Positions 26,444 through 38,100 of a stretch of 64,000 bases of DNA are shown here, piece after piece. The stretch's first letter is position 1. Each line of letters starts with the position of its first letter. The stretch is taken from assembly GCF_006363915.1 (NCBI RefSeq), contig NZ_CP040946.1; one strand, given 5' to 3'. The stretch is from Methylophilus medardensis (GTDB taxonomy: Bacteria; Pseudomonadota; Gammaproteobacteria; Burkholderiales; Methylophilaceae). The notes beneath the pieces were generated by a model. It had not been told where the DNA came from. It saw only the letters and a program-made list of their open reading frames with translations, and did no database searches. The position numbers and the translations under genes are program-made.

Positions 26444-29400
26444 ATGGGTCGCGGATTCATTTTTACATTATGCAAATGGCTATTGGCATGCTGCTGCCTA
26501 GCCAACGCATCTGTTGCGAGCGCTTCTGAGCATATCAAACTGCAACTCAAGTGGCATCACCAGTTTCAATTTGCGGGTTATTACGCTGCACAGCAGCAAG
26601 GTTTTTACCGTGATGAGGGTCTCGACGTTGAGATCATTGAAGGCAGTAAAGATCTGCCGCCGCTACAACAAGTGCTCTCAGGGCGGTCTGATTACTCGAT
26701 TGGCGACTCAGAGATTCTGCTCTCGCGGCTGTCAGGCAAGCCTGTGGTTGCCTTGGCCGCTGTCTTTCAGCACTCCCCGTATGTGTTACTCAGTTTGAAC
26801 GAACGTGGCATCTATCAACCCGAAGATTTGATCGGTAAACGGATCATGATGTCGGCCGATCAGGGTGCGCTGCAATTTAAAGCCATGCTGATGAAACAGC
26901 ATCTCGATATCCGGCAAATGACCATCCTGCCGCATAGTTGGCGCCTGCAGGATTTGATCGAGGGCAAGGTCGATGCCATCTCAGCCTACGCCATGGATGA
27001 ACCGATCCAATTGCAACAAATGGGGTACTCGCCCGCGATTATTAGCAACCAAGTCCATGGCGTCGATTTTTATGGCGATATTTTATTCACCACAGAGCGT
27101 GAATTGGCCACGCACCCCGAGCGCGCAGAAGCTTTTTTGCGCGCCACCAAAAAAGGCTGGGCCTACGCCTTTAATCACAAAGAATCCATGGCGGACGCGA
27201 TTGCCAGCATGCCAGGTGTCGCCAACAGAGGCCTCACCAAGCAAACCCTAATGCAAGAAGCGAATTTGATGGTGCCTTATGTATTGTCAGAAGTCGTGGC
27301 CTGGGGGCATATGAACGACGAGCGCTGGCAGGCCATCGCGACCACCTTCGCTGAGCTTGGTTTGATCCCGAAAACACATGACCTGAACGGCTTTATCTAT
27401 CATGGCGATGTGTTGATCAAGCGCCCGTATATGTTGTGGTTTAGCCGAGGGTTTGCAGCACTGTTGTTGGTATTCGCCGTGACCTTGTTATGGAACATAC
27501 AGATTAGACGTCAGGTGAGATACCGGACACAGGCGTTACAGAGTGAAATTGACCGCCGCACGCAAGCGGAAAGTCTGCTCAAAGTGGCTGGTAGCGTGGC
27601 GAAAATGGGTGGTTGGGTGATGGACCTCGAAACCAATTTGATTCATTGGTCCGACGAAGTCGCCGCCCTGCATGACATGCCACCCGGTTACTCGCCGACC
27701 GTAGAAGAGGGCTTGAGCATGTTTGTGCCCGAATACCGGGAACAAATGTGTGTTGCGATCAGGCAATGCGTGGATGAAGGCATCCCCTATGATCTTGAAT
27801 TAGAAAAGATCACCACCAAAGGCCGGCGCTTCTGGGTGCGTGCCATGGGACAGCCAGTGCGTGACAGCCAAGGAAAAATTATTAAATTGCAAGGTGCATT
27901 GCAGGATATTACCGCGCACAAACGGCTGTCGGCACTTAAGCAGGGGCAAGAGCGCATTCAAATCATGATGTTGGCAGATGTGGCTTTGCCAGACATTTTG
28001 CAAACGGCAGTGACACTCATCGAGCAGCAATTTCAGGATGCCTGTTGTGCAATATTGTTGCTCGATAAAGAGGGCGCCCGCTTGCGACATACCGCATCGG
28101 ACAGATTGCCCGTGGCATACGCACAGTCTATCGATGGCATTGCGTTGGGGGAATGCGGCATTTCGTCGCTGACGCAAGGGCGGGTCATCGCTGAAGATAT
28201 CAGTGCGCATCCGATGTGGGCAGATTGTTATGCGCTGGCAGTGTCACATGGCCTACGGGCTTGCTGGACCATGCCTATCTTATCGCGCAGCCGGCGCGTC
28301 CTCGGCGTGTTGGCAATGTATCGCCAGCAACGACATACGCCGCGCTCCACAGAGCTGGATTTTGTCGACAGTTATGCCCACATTTTAGGGCTGGCCATTG
28401 AGCGCGAACAAGCGGATGAGCAACTGCATTTATTACAAAGTGGCGTGTCTAGATTGAATGATGTGGTGATGATTACAGAGTCACCCGCGCATGCCCCCAT
28501 GCAGCAAAAAATTGTGTTTTTAAATGATGCGTTTACTCGGATCACCGGCCATACGCTCGATTTGTTGAGTGGTATTTCACCGTTTGAATTGTTTCAAGAG
28601 GCCACGCCAGGACGCGAGCTAGAGCGCATCAAGAAGGCGGTGCAACAAAGCTTGCCGATCAAGGCCGAAGTGGTGACGGTGAACCAGCAGGGTGTGGGTA
28701 TTTCGCTCGAAATGGATGCTTTGCCATTGTTGGACAAAGGTGGCCTGGTCACGCATTGGGTGGCGGTGCTGCGGGATATTACCGAGCGCAAACAAGCCGA
28801 TGCACAAATTCGCCAACTGGCTTATTACGATACGATGACTGGCTTACCGAATCGCATGCTGTTGCAAGAAAAGTTAGCCGCGCATGTGCGCAAGGCCATG
28901 CGCAAACAAGCCGGTGGTGCGCTGTTATTTATTGACATCGACAACTTTAAAACACTCAATGATACGCATGGGCATGATGTGGGCGATGCCTTATTGGTGG
29001 AGGTGGCTAAACGTATCAGACAGTCCGTACGGCGTTTGGATACGGTCAGTCGTTTGGGCGGTGATGAGTTTGTGGTGGTGTTGGACAATTTGCATCAAGA
29101 CCCGGTGCAAGCCGAGAAACAGGCCAGACGCGTATGCGAAAAAATCATGGCTGCGTTCAAAAAGCCGTTTAACCTCAACCATTATCAGCATTACACGACG
29201 CCAAGTATCGGCGTTGCGCTGTTCGATCCCGCAGATCTGAGTCAAACCGATGAGCTGTTACGACGCGCGGATATGGCCATGTATAAAGCCAAAGAGGCGG
29301 GCAGAAACGGCTATCAGTTTTTTGATACGCAAATGGAGACCGAGTTACGCCAGCGCGTCGCGCTCGAAACCGATTTGCATACTGCGATTGCGCAACAAGA

Positions 29401-30157
29401 TTTTGTGCTGCATTTTCAGCCCCAATACAATCATCAACATGAGATTGTGGGTGCGGAAGCCCTCGTGCGCTGGCAACATGCTGAGCGCGGTCTCATCATG
29501 CCCGCCCACTTTATTGGCTTGGCCGAAAATACGGGCCAGATCGTCGAGCTTGGGCATTGGGTATTGCAAGAAGCTTGTGCGATGTTGCAGCGCTGGTCCA
29601 GTCATCCACAATTGCGGCACATTATGTTGTCGGTGAATGTCAGCCCCAAACAATATTTGCAGCCTGCGTTTGTGCCGCAAGTGCAGCAAATGTTGTCTGA
29701 GACGGGCATCGACCCGGGCAAACTCAAACTGGAGCTCACAGAAAGTATGCTGGTGGCCAATGTCGAAGATATCATCGCCAAAATGGCAGCCTTGAAAAAT
29801 ATCGGCGTGTGTTTCTCTCTGGACGATTTTGGCACGGGCTATTCCTCACTGTCTTATTTGAAGCGATTGCCATTCGACCAGCTAAAAATTGACCAATCTT
29901 TTGTTCGCGATATGCTCAATGGGCATGACCACGAGAGTATCGTCAATGCCATTATTTCGCTGGCGCAAAGTCTGCAACTAGAGATTTTGGCCGAAGGGGT
30001 GGAAACTGAAGCACAGCTGAAGGTGTTGAAAGACTTAGGGTGTGAGATTTTTCAGGGCTATTATTTCACCCGTCCATTACCTTTGGACACCTTTGAGACG
30101 TGGGTCAGTCAACCCTTTACATCTTCCCATGATCAGGATGTGTTACAGCTAGGCTGA
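26444..30157 (+). CDS. Binding-protein/PAS/GAF/GGDEF/EAL c-di-GMP signalling protein
   Basis: 1237 residues. Signal peptide (about 1-27), an NMT1/THI5-like periplasmic binding domain (about 28-320; KLQLKWHHQFQFAGYYAAQ, GFYRDEGLDVEIIEG), one transmembrane helix (about 330-350), PAS (about 380-490), GAF (500-655), PAS (660-785), GGDEF (790-960) and EAL (970-1225). The GGDEF loop is intact at 872-876 with an RRLD inhibitory site at 863-866 exactly five residues before it. EAL residues are also intact: EALVRW at 1005, LELTES, DDFGTG, KIDQ, AEGVET. Both synthesis and breakdown of c-di-GMP are possible. The N-terminal domain suggests it senses a small periplasmic ligand, maybe pyrimidine-like by family. 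Confidence 0.92.
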   Translation: MGRGFIFTLCKWLLACCCLANASVASASEHIKLQLKWHHQFQFAGYYAAQQQGFYRDEGLDVEIIEGSKDLPPLQQVLSGRSDYSIGDSEILLSRLSGKPVVALAAVFQHSPYVLLSLNERGIYQPEDLIGKRIMMSADQGALQFKAMLMKQHLDIRQMTILPHSWRLQDLIEGKVDAISAYAMDEPIQLQQMGYSPAIISNQVHGVDFYGDILFTTERELATHPERAEAFLRATKKGWAYAFNHKESMADAIASMPGVANRGLTKQTLMQEANLMVPYVLSEVVAWGHMNDERWQAIATTFAELGLIPKTHDLNGFIYHGDVLIKRPYMLWFSRGFAALLLVFAVTLLWNIQIRRQVRYRTQALQSEIDRRTQAESLLKVAGSVAKMGGWVMDLETNLIHWSDEVAALHDMPPGYSPTVEEGLSMFVPEYREQMCVAIRQCVDEGIPYDLELEKITTKGRRFWVRAMGQPVRDSQGKIIKLQGALQDITAHKRLSALKQGQERIQIMMLADVALPDILQTAVTLIEQQFQDACCAILLLDKEGARLRHTASDRLPVAYAQSIDGIALGECGISSLTQGRVIAEDISAHPMWADCYALAVSHGLRACWTMPILSRSRRVLGVLAMYRQQRHTPRSTELDFVDSYAHILGLAIEREQADEQLHLLQSGVSRLNDVVMITESPAHAPMQQKIVFLNDAFTRITGHTLDLLSGISPFELFQEATPGRELERIKKAVQQSLPIKAEVVTVNQQGVGISLEMDALPLLDKGGLVTHWVAVLRDITERKQADAQIRQLAYYDTMTGLPNRMLLQEKLAAHVRKAMRKQAGGALLFIDIDNFKTLNDTHGHDVGDALLVEVAKRIRQSVRRLDTVSRLGGDEFVVVLDNLHQDPVQAEKQARRVCEKIMAAFKKPFNLNHYQHYTTPSIGVALFDPADLSQTDELLRRADMAMYKAKEAGRNGYQFFDTQMETELRQRVALETDLHTAIAQQDFVLHFQPQYNHQHEIVGAEALVRWQHAERGLIMPAHFIGLAENTGQIVELGHWVLQEACAMLQRWSSHPQLRHIMLSVNVSPKQYLQPAFVPQVQQMLSETGIDPGKLKLELTESMLVANVEDIIAKMAALKNIGVCFSLDDFGTGYSSLSYLKRLPFDQLKIDQSFVRDMLNGHDHESIVNAIISLAQSLQLEILAEGVETEAQLKVLKDLGCEIFQGYYFTRPLPLDTFETWVSQPFTSSHDQDVLQLG

Positions 30158-30171
30158 AGCACTCCCGCTCT

Positions 30172-30636
30172 CTAACCCGCGGACTCGCTCGGTTGGTATA
30201 ACACGAATGTACCCTCAAACGTAGCGCAGGTTTTCCCTTCACACCGTAGCTGTGCATTGACCTGAATGCGTGCCCGTCCGCGTTGTATATAACTGGTCAG
30301 AAATGGGGCCCAGTCCTCGTTGGTATGCAAGCTGGCAATGCATTCAAAATCACTGCGGATCGGCAACAAGAACTTCACCGTTTGTTGCTTAATCACTAGC
30401 GCACCGTGCAGGCCAGCCAGCGCGATTCTATGTTGTAAAAACGACCAGGCGGTGGTGATTGAGATGGCGGCAATACTGCCGCCAAACACAATGTTTAAAT
30501 GGTTTTTGTTTAAGTCAAACTGGCCTTGCATGGTCAGACAGTCTTCTGTCATGTGGCGGATATGCATTCCCAAGTGTTTGGTTTGCGGAATCTGTTCAAA
30601 AAGCATTTGTTGAAAAGCCGCTTGCTTACCTGTCAT
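30172..30636 (-). CDS. YiiD-C type hotdog thioesterase-like protein
   Basis: 154 residues with the single-hotdog-fold text of the YiiD C-terminal thioesterase family: LGMHIRHMTEDCLTMQGQFDLN, NHLNIVFGGSIAAISITTAWSFL and LVIKQQTVKFLLPIRSDFECIA. Members are putative acyl-CoA thioesterases; the substrate is unknown. It converges with the GGDEF-EAL gene and is divergent from the OmpA-family gene. Confidence 0.82.
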   Translation of the reverse strand: MTGKQAAFQQMLFEQIPQTKHLGMHIRHMTEDCLTMQGQFDLNKNHLNIVFGGSIAAISITTAWSFLQHRIALAGLHGALVIKQQTVKFLLPIRSDFECIASLHTNEDWAPFLTSYIQRGRARIQVNAQLRCEGKTCATFEGTFVLYQPSESAG

Positions 30637-30777
30637 CCGTCCTCCTTTGGCTGGCCTCGTCGTTCAAACCGGGCTGCAGCCGCTGATTTTTTGATTGATT
30701 CTAGTATAGGCAAATTGAGCGCTTTTAGCGAAGCATCGCCATCGCTGTTGTATGAAACAGACAGTCGGATCGACTAT

Positions 30778-30791
30778 GTGCATTAGCGCAC
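30778..30791 (+). promoter_or_regulatory. Putative Crp/Fnr-type operator upstream of the OmpA-family gene
   Basis: GTGCATTAGCGCAC, one mismatch to GTnCG-N4-CGnAC. The hexamer TAAGGT (30814-30819) begins exactly 22 bp downstream, so the repeat would be centred near -41.5 of a start at about 30826. Confidence 0.5.
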
Positions 30792-30861
30792 GGAGGCTTC
30801 GTTCGCCGCAGCCTAAGGTGTAGCGGCGTTAATTCTTTTTGCATCCTTTTGAAGGCACACC

Positions 30862-31992
30862 ATGAAAACCCATTTAAGCCAGTTGGCGATTGCCACTTTT
30901 TGTAGTCTATCGGTTTGCAGCGCGCATGCCGACGACATGTACCGTGACGCATGGTATGTGTTGCCTGGCGCCAGCATTCTCAGAACTGATAGTGATTTAG
31001 ACGCTAAGCATCATGGTGGCGGGCTATTTCTCAAATGGGGGAAAGAGATCGCCCCGGCTTGGGACATACAAGGTGGTTTCACCTATAACCGGGTGCGTGA
31101 GGATACGGGCATTGCCGGCGTTGGCGGACACTATAAGCAAATTTCGCTGGGCGCTGATGTGCTCTATTTATTCAGCCGTCAATCCTTTCGCCCCTTTGTG
31201 CTGATTGGTGGCGGAGTGGCACGTAACAATGTCGATTATAGCCAATTGCCCGGCTTGCAGGATGCCATGCGCACCTCATGGATGGGCAATGTCGGGTTGG
31301 GCGCGCAACTCCTTTTTAATGACAAATTTGGGCTACAGGTGGATGTGCGACGTCAATGGTCAAAATCCGATGCGCGGGCGCCGGCCAGTGACCTAGACAC
31401 CTCTGGTACCTTAGCAAATACCGTGTTCAATATTGGTGCTATTTTTCGTTTTGGCGAGCCTACGCCGGCGCCAGAAGCCGAACAGGCCATGCCTAGCGCT
31501 GCGCCAGCCCCCATGGCAGCCGCAAAGCAAGCGGATCTGCCGCCTGCGCTCGCGCCCGTCGCACCTGCCGTCAATTGCAGCCCTCGCTTTGAAACGATCT
31601 CAATCTCAGTGGAAAAGATATTTGGTTTTGATCAGTTTGAGATGCAAGCCGGGGCCAAACCACTCCTCGACGCCGTGGCTGAGCAACTAAAAGCGCATCC
31701 CGAGTTTGCCTTGGTCATGGTCACCGGCCATACCGATCGCATTGGCAGTGCCCGCTATAATCAACGCTTATCCGAACGACGTGCCAATCAGGTCAAAGAG
31801 TATCTGGTCTCGGTTGGGGTGGCGGCGAATCGACTGGAAAGCATCGGTAAGGGCGAGTCCGAGCCGAAGGTGACCTGTAACGGCATGCGTGGCGACGCGT
31901 TGGTGCAATGCTTGCAACCCAACCGGCGCGTGGTGATTGAAGATCAGGCGCAGCATCATATCGAGCGCAAACCAGGCTGTCCGCCACTGTAG
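30862..31992 (+). CDS. OmpA family outer-membrane protein
   Basis: 376 residues: signal peptide (MKTHLSQLAIATFCSLSVCSAHA), an eight-strand-type beta-barrel region (about 25-200, DAWYVLPGASILRTDSD, GLQVDVRRQW), an Ala/Pro linker (about 205-240) and a C-terminal OmpA peptidoglycan-binding domain (about 250-370) with GHTDRIGSARYNQRLSERRANQVKEYL, including the Asp and Arg that contact diaminopimelate. It anchors the outer membrane to the wall. A putative Crp/Fnr operator and -10 lie upstream and a terminator downstream. Confidence 0.93.
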   Translation: MKTHLSQLAIATFCSLSVCSAHADDMYRDAWYVLPGASILRTDSDLDAKHHGGGLFLKWGKEIAPAWDIQGGFTYNRVREDTGIAGVGGHYKQISLGADVLYLFSRQSFRPFVLIGGGVARNNVDYSQLPGLQDAMRTSWMGNVGLGAQLLFNDKFGLQVDVRRQWSKSDARAPASDLDTSGTLANTVFNIGAIFRFGEPTPAPEAEQAMPSAAPAPMAAAKQADLPPALAPVAPAVNCSPRFETISISVEKIFGFDQFEMQAGAKPLLDAVAEQLKAHPEFALVMVTGHTDRIGSARYNQRLSERRANQVKEYLVSVGVAANRLESIGKGESEPKVTCNGMRGDALVQCLQPNRRVVIEDQAQHHIERKPGCPPL

Positions 31993-32023
31993 GTCTAGTA
32001 TAGGTCTTCGGGCAGTTACACCG

Positions 32024-32054
32024 ACCACCGCTGCCTCAGTAGCGGTGGTTTTTT
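32024..32054 (+). terminator. Terminator after the OmpA-family gene
   Basis: ACCACCGCT/AGCGGTGGT 9-bp stem, 8-base loop, six-T tail. Confidence 0.93.
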
Positions 32055-32103
32055 ATCGATCCAAGCCAATAACCCTAGGCGGGCACGCGCTGTGAACCAA
32101 GCG

Positions 32104-35100
32104 CTAGAGCATGATGATGACGGTATGTTCGCCGCCGTCCAGCGCTAACGCCACCAACCCCGCCTGCACAATCATCGGCAGGCCGTCACAGAACGCAGTG
32201 GTCAAGCCAAGGTTGGCAACGCCAGAGGACTTGACCTGCACATGATAGGTGGTGTCCTGCAGCTGAATCTTGGCTTCAAAGCCTGGCCATGTATCGGGCA
32301 AACAAGGTTTTATCGTGACCTGATCGCCAGCGCGCTTGATGCCTAAAATGCCTTCTATACCCGCGCGGTACATCCATCCAGCCGAGCCGGTATACCATGT
32401 CCAGCCACCACGGCCGATATGCGGCGCCACCGAATAGACATCTGCCGCGATGACATACGGTTCTACTTTGTAACGTCCGGCAGCCGTTGGATCCAGCGCA
32501 TGGTTGATCGGATTCAATAGGCTAAACAGATCAACGGCTTTTTTACCCTGCCCCAGTTGGGTGTAGGCAAGCACGGTCCACATCGCGGCATGGCTATACT
32601 GGCCGCCATTTTCGCGCAAGCCAGCCGGATAGCCTTTGATGTAACCGGGGTCATGTTGTGTGCGCTCAAACGGCGGGGTGAATAGCAAGGCGAGGCCATC
32701 TTGCTTGCGGATTAAGAACTGCTCCAGAGAAGCCATGGCGGTAGCCGCACGCGCGGGGTCGGCGGCGCCTGACAGCACGGCCCATGACTGCGCAATGGCG
32801 TCAATCTGACATTCATCACTTTCGCGTGAGCCTAACCAAGCGCCGTCGTCAAAGGTGGCACGACGATACCATTCACCATCCCAAGCTTCCCGTTCAATCG
32901 CTTGTCTGACCGCCTTGGCATGGGCCAACCAGCGTTTGGCGCGTTGATCCTCTGCCTTGATATGGCGCGCCTGCGCGAAGGGGGCAAAGGTCTCAAGGGT
33001 GCGGATCAACAACCAGCCAAGCCACACACTCTCGCCGATGCCTGCCTGACCGACATGGTTCATGCCATCGTTCCAATCGCCCGTGCCTATTAACGGCAGC
33101 CCATGTTGACCGGTGCGCGCGATACAGTGTTCCAACCCGCGTACGCAGTGTTCATACAGCGAAGCCGTTTCAGCGCCTATCATGGGTTGAAAAAAGCAGT
33201 CGTGCTCGCCCGGCTGCAGGCGTTGGCCTTCGAGAAAAGGTACCTGCGCGTCTAACACCGCCTGATCGCCCACACTTTCAATGTATTGCGCCGTACAAAA
33301 CGCCAGCCACACGCAATCGTCAGAAATGTGTGTGCGCACGCCATGCCCGGTTTGCGGCTGCCACCAGTGCTGCATATCACCCTCGCCAAACTGTCGTCCC
33401 GCAGCTCTCAACAAGTGCGTGCGGCTGATGTCGGGGGCGGTGAAGGTCATGGCCATGCAATCTTGTAGTTGATCGCGAAAACCGTAGGCCCCACTGGCTT
33501 GATAAAATGCCGAGCGCGCCAGAATGCGGCAGGCCATGGTCTGATACAGCAACCAGCCGTTGAGCATGATGTCCATTGCTGGGTCGGGAGTTTTTACCTG
33601 AATGGCGCCGAGCAGCGTCTGCCAATAGTGCTTCACCTGATCGAGTACCTGATCCAGATCTGCCTCGCGATAGCGCGTGATCAATCCACGTGCCTCGTCT
33701 ACGGAGGTCGCCTGGCCCAGCAGCGCAGTGATCTCAATCGACTCACCGGGCGCCAGCACAACAACCCGCTGCAAAGCGGCGCAAGGGTCGATACCCGCGC
33801 CGGTCCGACCAGATAATGGCAGATTTTCCATCAACGCTTGTGGCTTGGCTAATTCGCCATATCGACCGATAAACGCGGTGCGGTCGGCGGTGTAAGCGGT
33901 GTGTGTGCCCGCCAGATCGGCAAAACTTACGCGATTGGCATAGGCAATACTCCAAGGGTTTTTGGCGAATAGCGCGCCCGTCGCGGCATCCAGTTCTGTG
34001 GTGATAAACGGCGCAGAAGCGCTGCGTGAGGTGCCTAGCACCCATTCGGTATAGGCGGTCACCGACAGTGTGCGCGTATGCGCGGATAGATTACGGATCA
34101 CCAGCCGCGAAATTTTGACCGGGTCATCCAGCGGCACATATTGCAACAGGCTTAACGCCAGCGCGTTTGTCGTATGCTCAAATTGACTGCAGCCAAAGCC
34201 ATGTCTGCACACATAAGTACCATCGTCGCGCAGCGGGTGTGCGGTGGGGCTAGATAGCACTCCATTTCGCTCATCGCGCACATAAAATACTTCACCGGAG
34301 GGATCCAGCACTGCATCGTTTGACCAAGCGGTTAATTGATTTTCACGACTATTTTCTGCCCAAGTGTAGCCACTGCCAGCGGCAGAGACTTGAAAGCCAA
34401 ACTGACCATTCGAAATCACGTTAATCCAGGGCGCGGGCGTGACTTTTCTCGGTGAGAGCACGGTGACATACTCGTTACCGGCTTCGGCGAAGCCGCCATA
34501 CCCATTAAAAAACGTCAGTGCTTTGGTTAACTGCAAAGGCGGCAAGGACGCAGGCGGATACATGCTGGGTTGCGGCAGTGGGCGCGCATAGTCTAGGGGT
34601 TGCAAACGTGCCAATTGTTGATTCATCAGGCCCGCTTTGGCGCTCAGTGCCACTCTAGCAACCGATTGCAACAAGCCGCGCGATTCCAGTGTCATCAAGT
34701 CTGCGCGCAGAGTGAACACGATCCCTTTGGCGAGAATTTCCCCCTCGCGGCGCCGCACCTGATGACTGCGTACAGCCGTTTCGATGGCATTTTGCAGGTC
34801 CTGAACATAAGACGAGGCCCGTTCGTTAATGATGACCAAGTCGACAAACAGGTGCTTCATGCGCCAGTATTGGTGGGCCTGCAATAGTTCGTGGACTTGC
34901 GGCATGTCTTCGATGGCATCAATCCGCAGTAAGATAATTGGCAAGTCCCCTGAAATAGACAATGACCATAGCGCCGCTTGTGAACCTGCACCGCGCACGA
35001 TCACCTCACTGTGTGATCTGAAGCGTTGGTCAGCATATAACATGGGCGCCGCCAGCCGCTGGAAATTCGCCGCCTCTTCCGGGCTGATGTCTAGGTAACG

Positions 35101-38100
35101 CATTTGTACTTGTGCCAATGTCCAGGCCAAAGTCTGCGCGCGACCAAAGCCACTACGGTCATGATATTTATCTATGATTTTTAGCAATTCTTCTCTTGAA
35201 GCTGCGACCACCGTCCAGTAGCCCAGTTTTGCCACTTGCCCTGGTAACAACAATAGTCGATTGCGCAATGCAAAGATCGGATCGAGCACGGTGCCGACCG
35301 TATTCGATAGCGCCTCGCCATCGACTAATACGCGTGCAGTGTTGAGGGTCCGTTCACGGCCGATAAAGCGCGCGCGGTCAGATTCGTATTGCATGGGCTC
35401 AGAAATATCGGCGTCGATCACGCAAAAATGCGCAGCCCACACTTCGCTATCTGCCGCAGAGCGCTTGCGGCGCGTGGCCAGCAGGGCGCCAAATTCGGGT
35501 AAAAACTCAGTGACGACAAACATTTTAGAAAATGCGGGATGCGCCTTGTCGCTGGCGGCAGTGGCTAACACCAGCTCAATATAAGAAGTGAGTTCTAGCG
35601 CATAGGATTGGCGACTATTGTTAGTGAGAGATACCTGACGCACTTCTGCATTTTCCTCACCGGAGACCACCACATCCATTTGTGTGGTCAGGTGATGGGC
35701 ATGGCGTACAAATTCTGCATGCGCCTCGCTGAATATAATGGTGTGGTCAGGCGTCCGGTTAGCCGTTGCTTGGTAGCCGATGTCTTGCCCAGCCGCAGTC
35801 CACAGTTCGCCACTTTGGATATTTTTGATAAAAATAAAACTGCCGTCTGCTTCGCGGGTGGCATCGCCGTTCCACCGCGTAATGGCGGTGTCTTGCCAGC
35901 GGCTATAGCCGGCGCCGGTCGCGGTAATCATGATGGCATAGGCGCCATTGGAGAGCAGGTGGGTGATCGGGCTTGCTGAAAAGGGGTCAGTGAGTGTGCG
36001 CACATACGGGGGCTGCTCACTGGCCTCCGTCATGGTTGTGGCCTCGACTGCACGCACATAAACCAAGGCGATATCGCGCGGCACGCGTTCTTGTAATAGC
36101 AGCTCGCAACTCTGAATCATGGGCTCGCGATGAAAGCGGTGCCGCATCTGCCCGTCATGCAGACAATTCGCAATGGCTACGATGGTCATGCCCTGATGAT
36201 GCGCCATGTAGTTACGCACAATCGCGACTTTTTGATCGCCCTGCAATCGGGATGAAGTGAAATCGAGGGCTTCATAAAAACCATATTGACCGGCAGCGCC
36301 TAGACGCGCCAGGTGCTCAAAATTAGCCTGTGCCGCTTGCGGATCGACCATGGTTGCTAAACCGGTCGCATAAGGGGCAATGACCAGGTTATCGGATAGA
36401 CCGCGCTTGAGCCCGAGCCCGGGCACGCCAAAGTTAGAGTATTGATAGGTAAACTCCATGTCGCGCGCGTTGTAGGCTGATTCTGAAATCCCCCAAGGTA
36501 ACTCCAAGGCGCGGGCATAGCTTTGTTGCTTGGCGACAATGAGCTGATTGGTTTGCGCCAGCACACTGCCGATGGGTGCGCGCATGACCAATGACGGCAT
36601 CAGATACTCAAACATGGAGCCTGACCAGGAGATGAGGGCGGAGCCATTGCCGACCGGCGTCGCACTGCGGCCAAGGCGGAACCAGTGCTTGGTGGAGAGG
36701 TCGCCTTTGGCGATTGCAAACAAACTGGCCAGCCGTGCTTCGGAGGCCAGCAAATCGTAGCAACTGACATCCAGGCTGTGATCGCGCACGTTGTAGCCGA
36801 TGGAGAGTAATTTACGCTCGGGTTCTACCAAGAAGGTAAAGTCCATGGCCATCGCCAATGTGCGTGCAGTGGCGGCGATGGCCTTTAAGCGGTCGGCGAC
36901 TGCTTCGGCATCTGCTTGCAACAGTAATTGGTCCGCGTGATGCGCGCCGGCGGACTGCGTCAGTGCGTCCATCCAGTAAAGCGCCTCATGCGGTTGCGTT
37001 TGCGCGTTGACAGGCAACAGGCTACGCATCATCTCAGCCGTTTTTTCAGTCAGTCTTTTAAAGGCAGGCAGGTTGTGACACAGCTGGCTATCTAGACACT
37101 GGGTAGCGATTTCATCGAATCTGCTCATCAATAGGGTGCTGGCCGGGGTGGTGAGTGGGTGGCTGACCAGCATGGCTGCTTGGCTCAGACGCAGATGATC
37201 AAGCATGCCAGACGGAATGTTTGCCAGCGGTGGGTGCTCTGCCCAGGCTTCACAGGCGTTTGCCAATGCGATCAAGTGACCAGCAAGATTGCCGCTATCG
37301 ACAGAGGAAATATACGGCGGGTCCAGCACGCGCAGATCGAGCGTGCCGTACCAGTTAAATAAATGGCCTCGATATTTGGGCAATTGGTTTAACACTTGCA
37401 TGGTGGCTTCTAAGCGCACCATGGTGTCACTTAAACCAGTCCAGCCAAAGTCTCTGGCGGCCACTGTTGAGAGTAAATAGAGGCCGATATTGGTCGGTGA
37501 CGTGCGATGGGCAATCACGGCCACCGGTTCCTCTTGAAAGTTATCCGGCGGCAGCATGTGCTCTAACGGCGTCACAAACTGATCAAAATAGCGCCAGGTC
37601 TGCCGAGCCGTCAGGCGTAAATAGTCCGCGGTGGCCGCTGAAATCGGTGGCGTGTCGCTGTGCGAAGCTGAGGTCAGGCTGGCGCCAAACGCCAGCCAAG
37701 GGGCTGACAGCCACAGGGCACAACATACCAGCGCCAATGGCCAGGATGCTGGATGTAAGGCAATGACACTGCCTGCCAATAGCAGTGTTAAAACGACACT
37801 GCCTTGCATGGCGGCATAGAAACCGGTGCGCGTTAAGTGAGGGGCGCTTTTTGATTGTGCAGAGGTGGTCCATTCTAATAAGTGCTGATGCGTGATGAAG
37901 ACTCTGGCCAAACTGCGCAGGATGGCATCCAGCATATTGAGAGATTGGTCTGCCAGTAAGGCGAGCGATAAACACTGATGCGCCAGCACGCGCACACTAT
38001 CTTTGCCTAAGCGGCGGAAGTGGTTACGTAATTGAAAGTCGCGTCGCGTTGGCAGAATGGCGCTGATCAGCGGCAAGAGGGTGGGGATCGACCATGTGAT

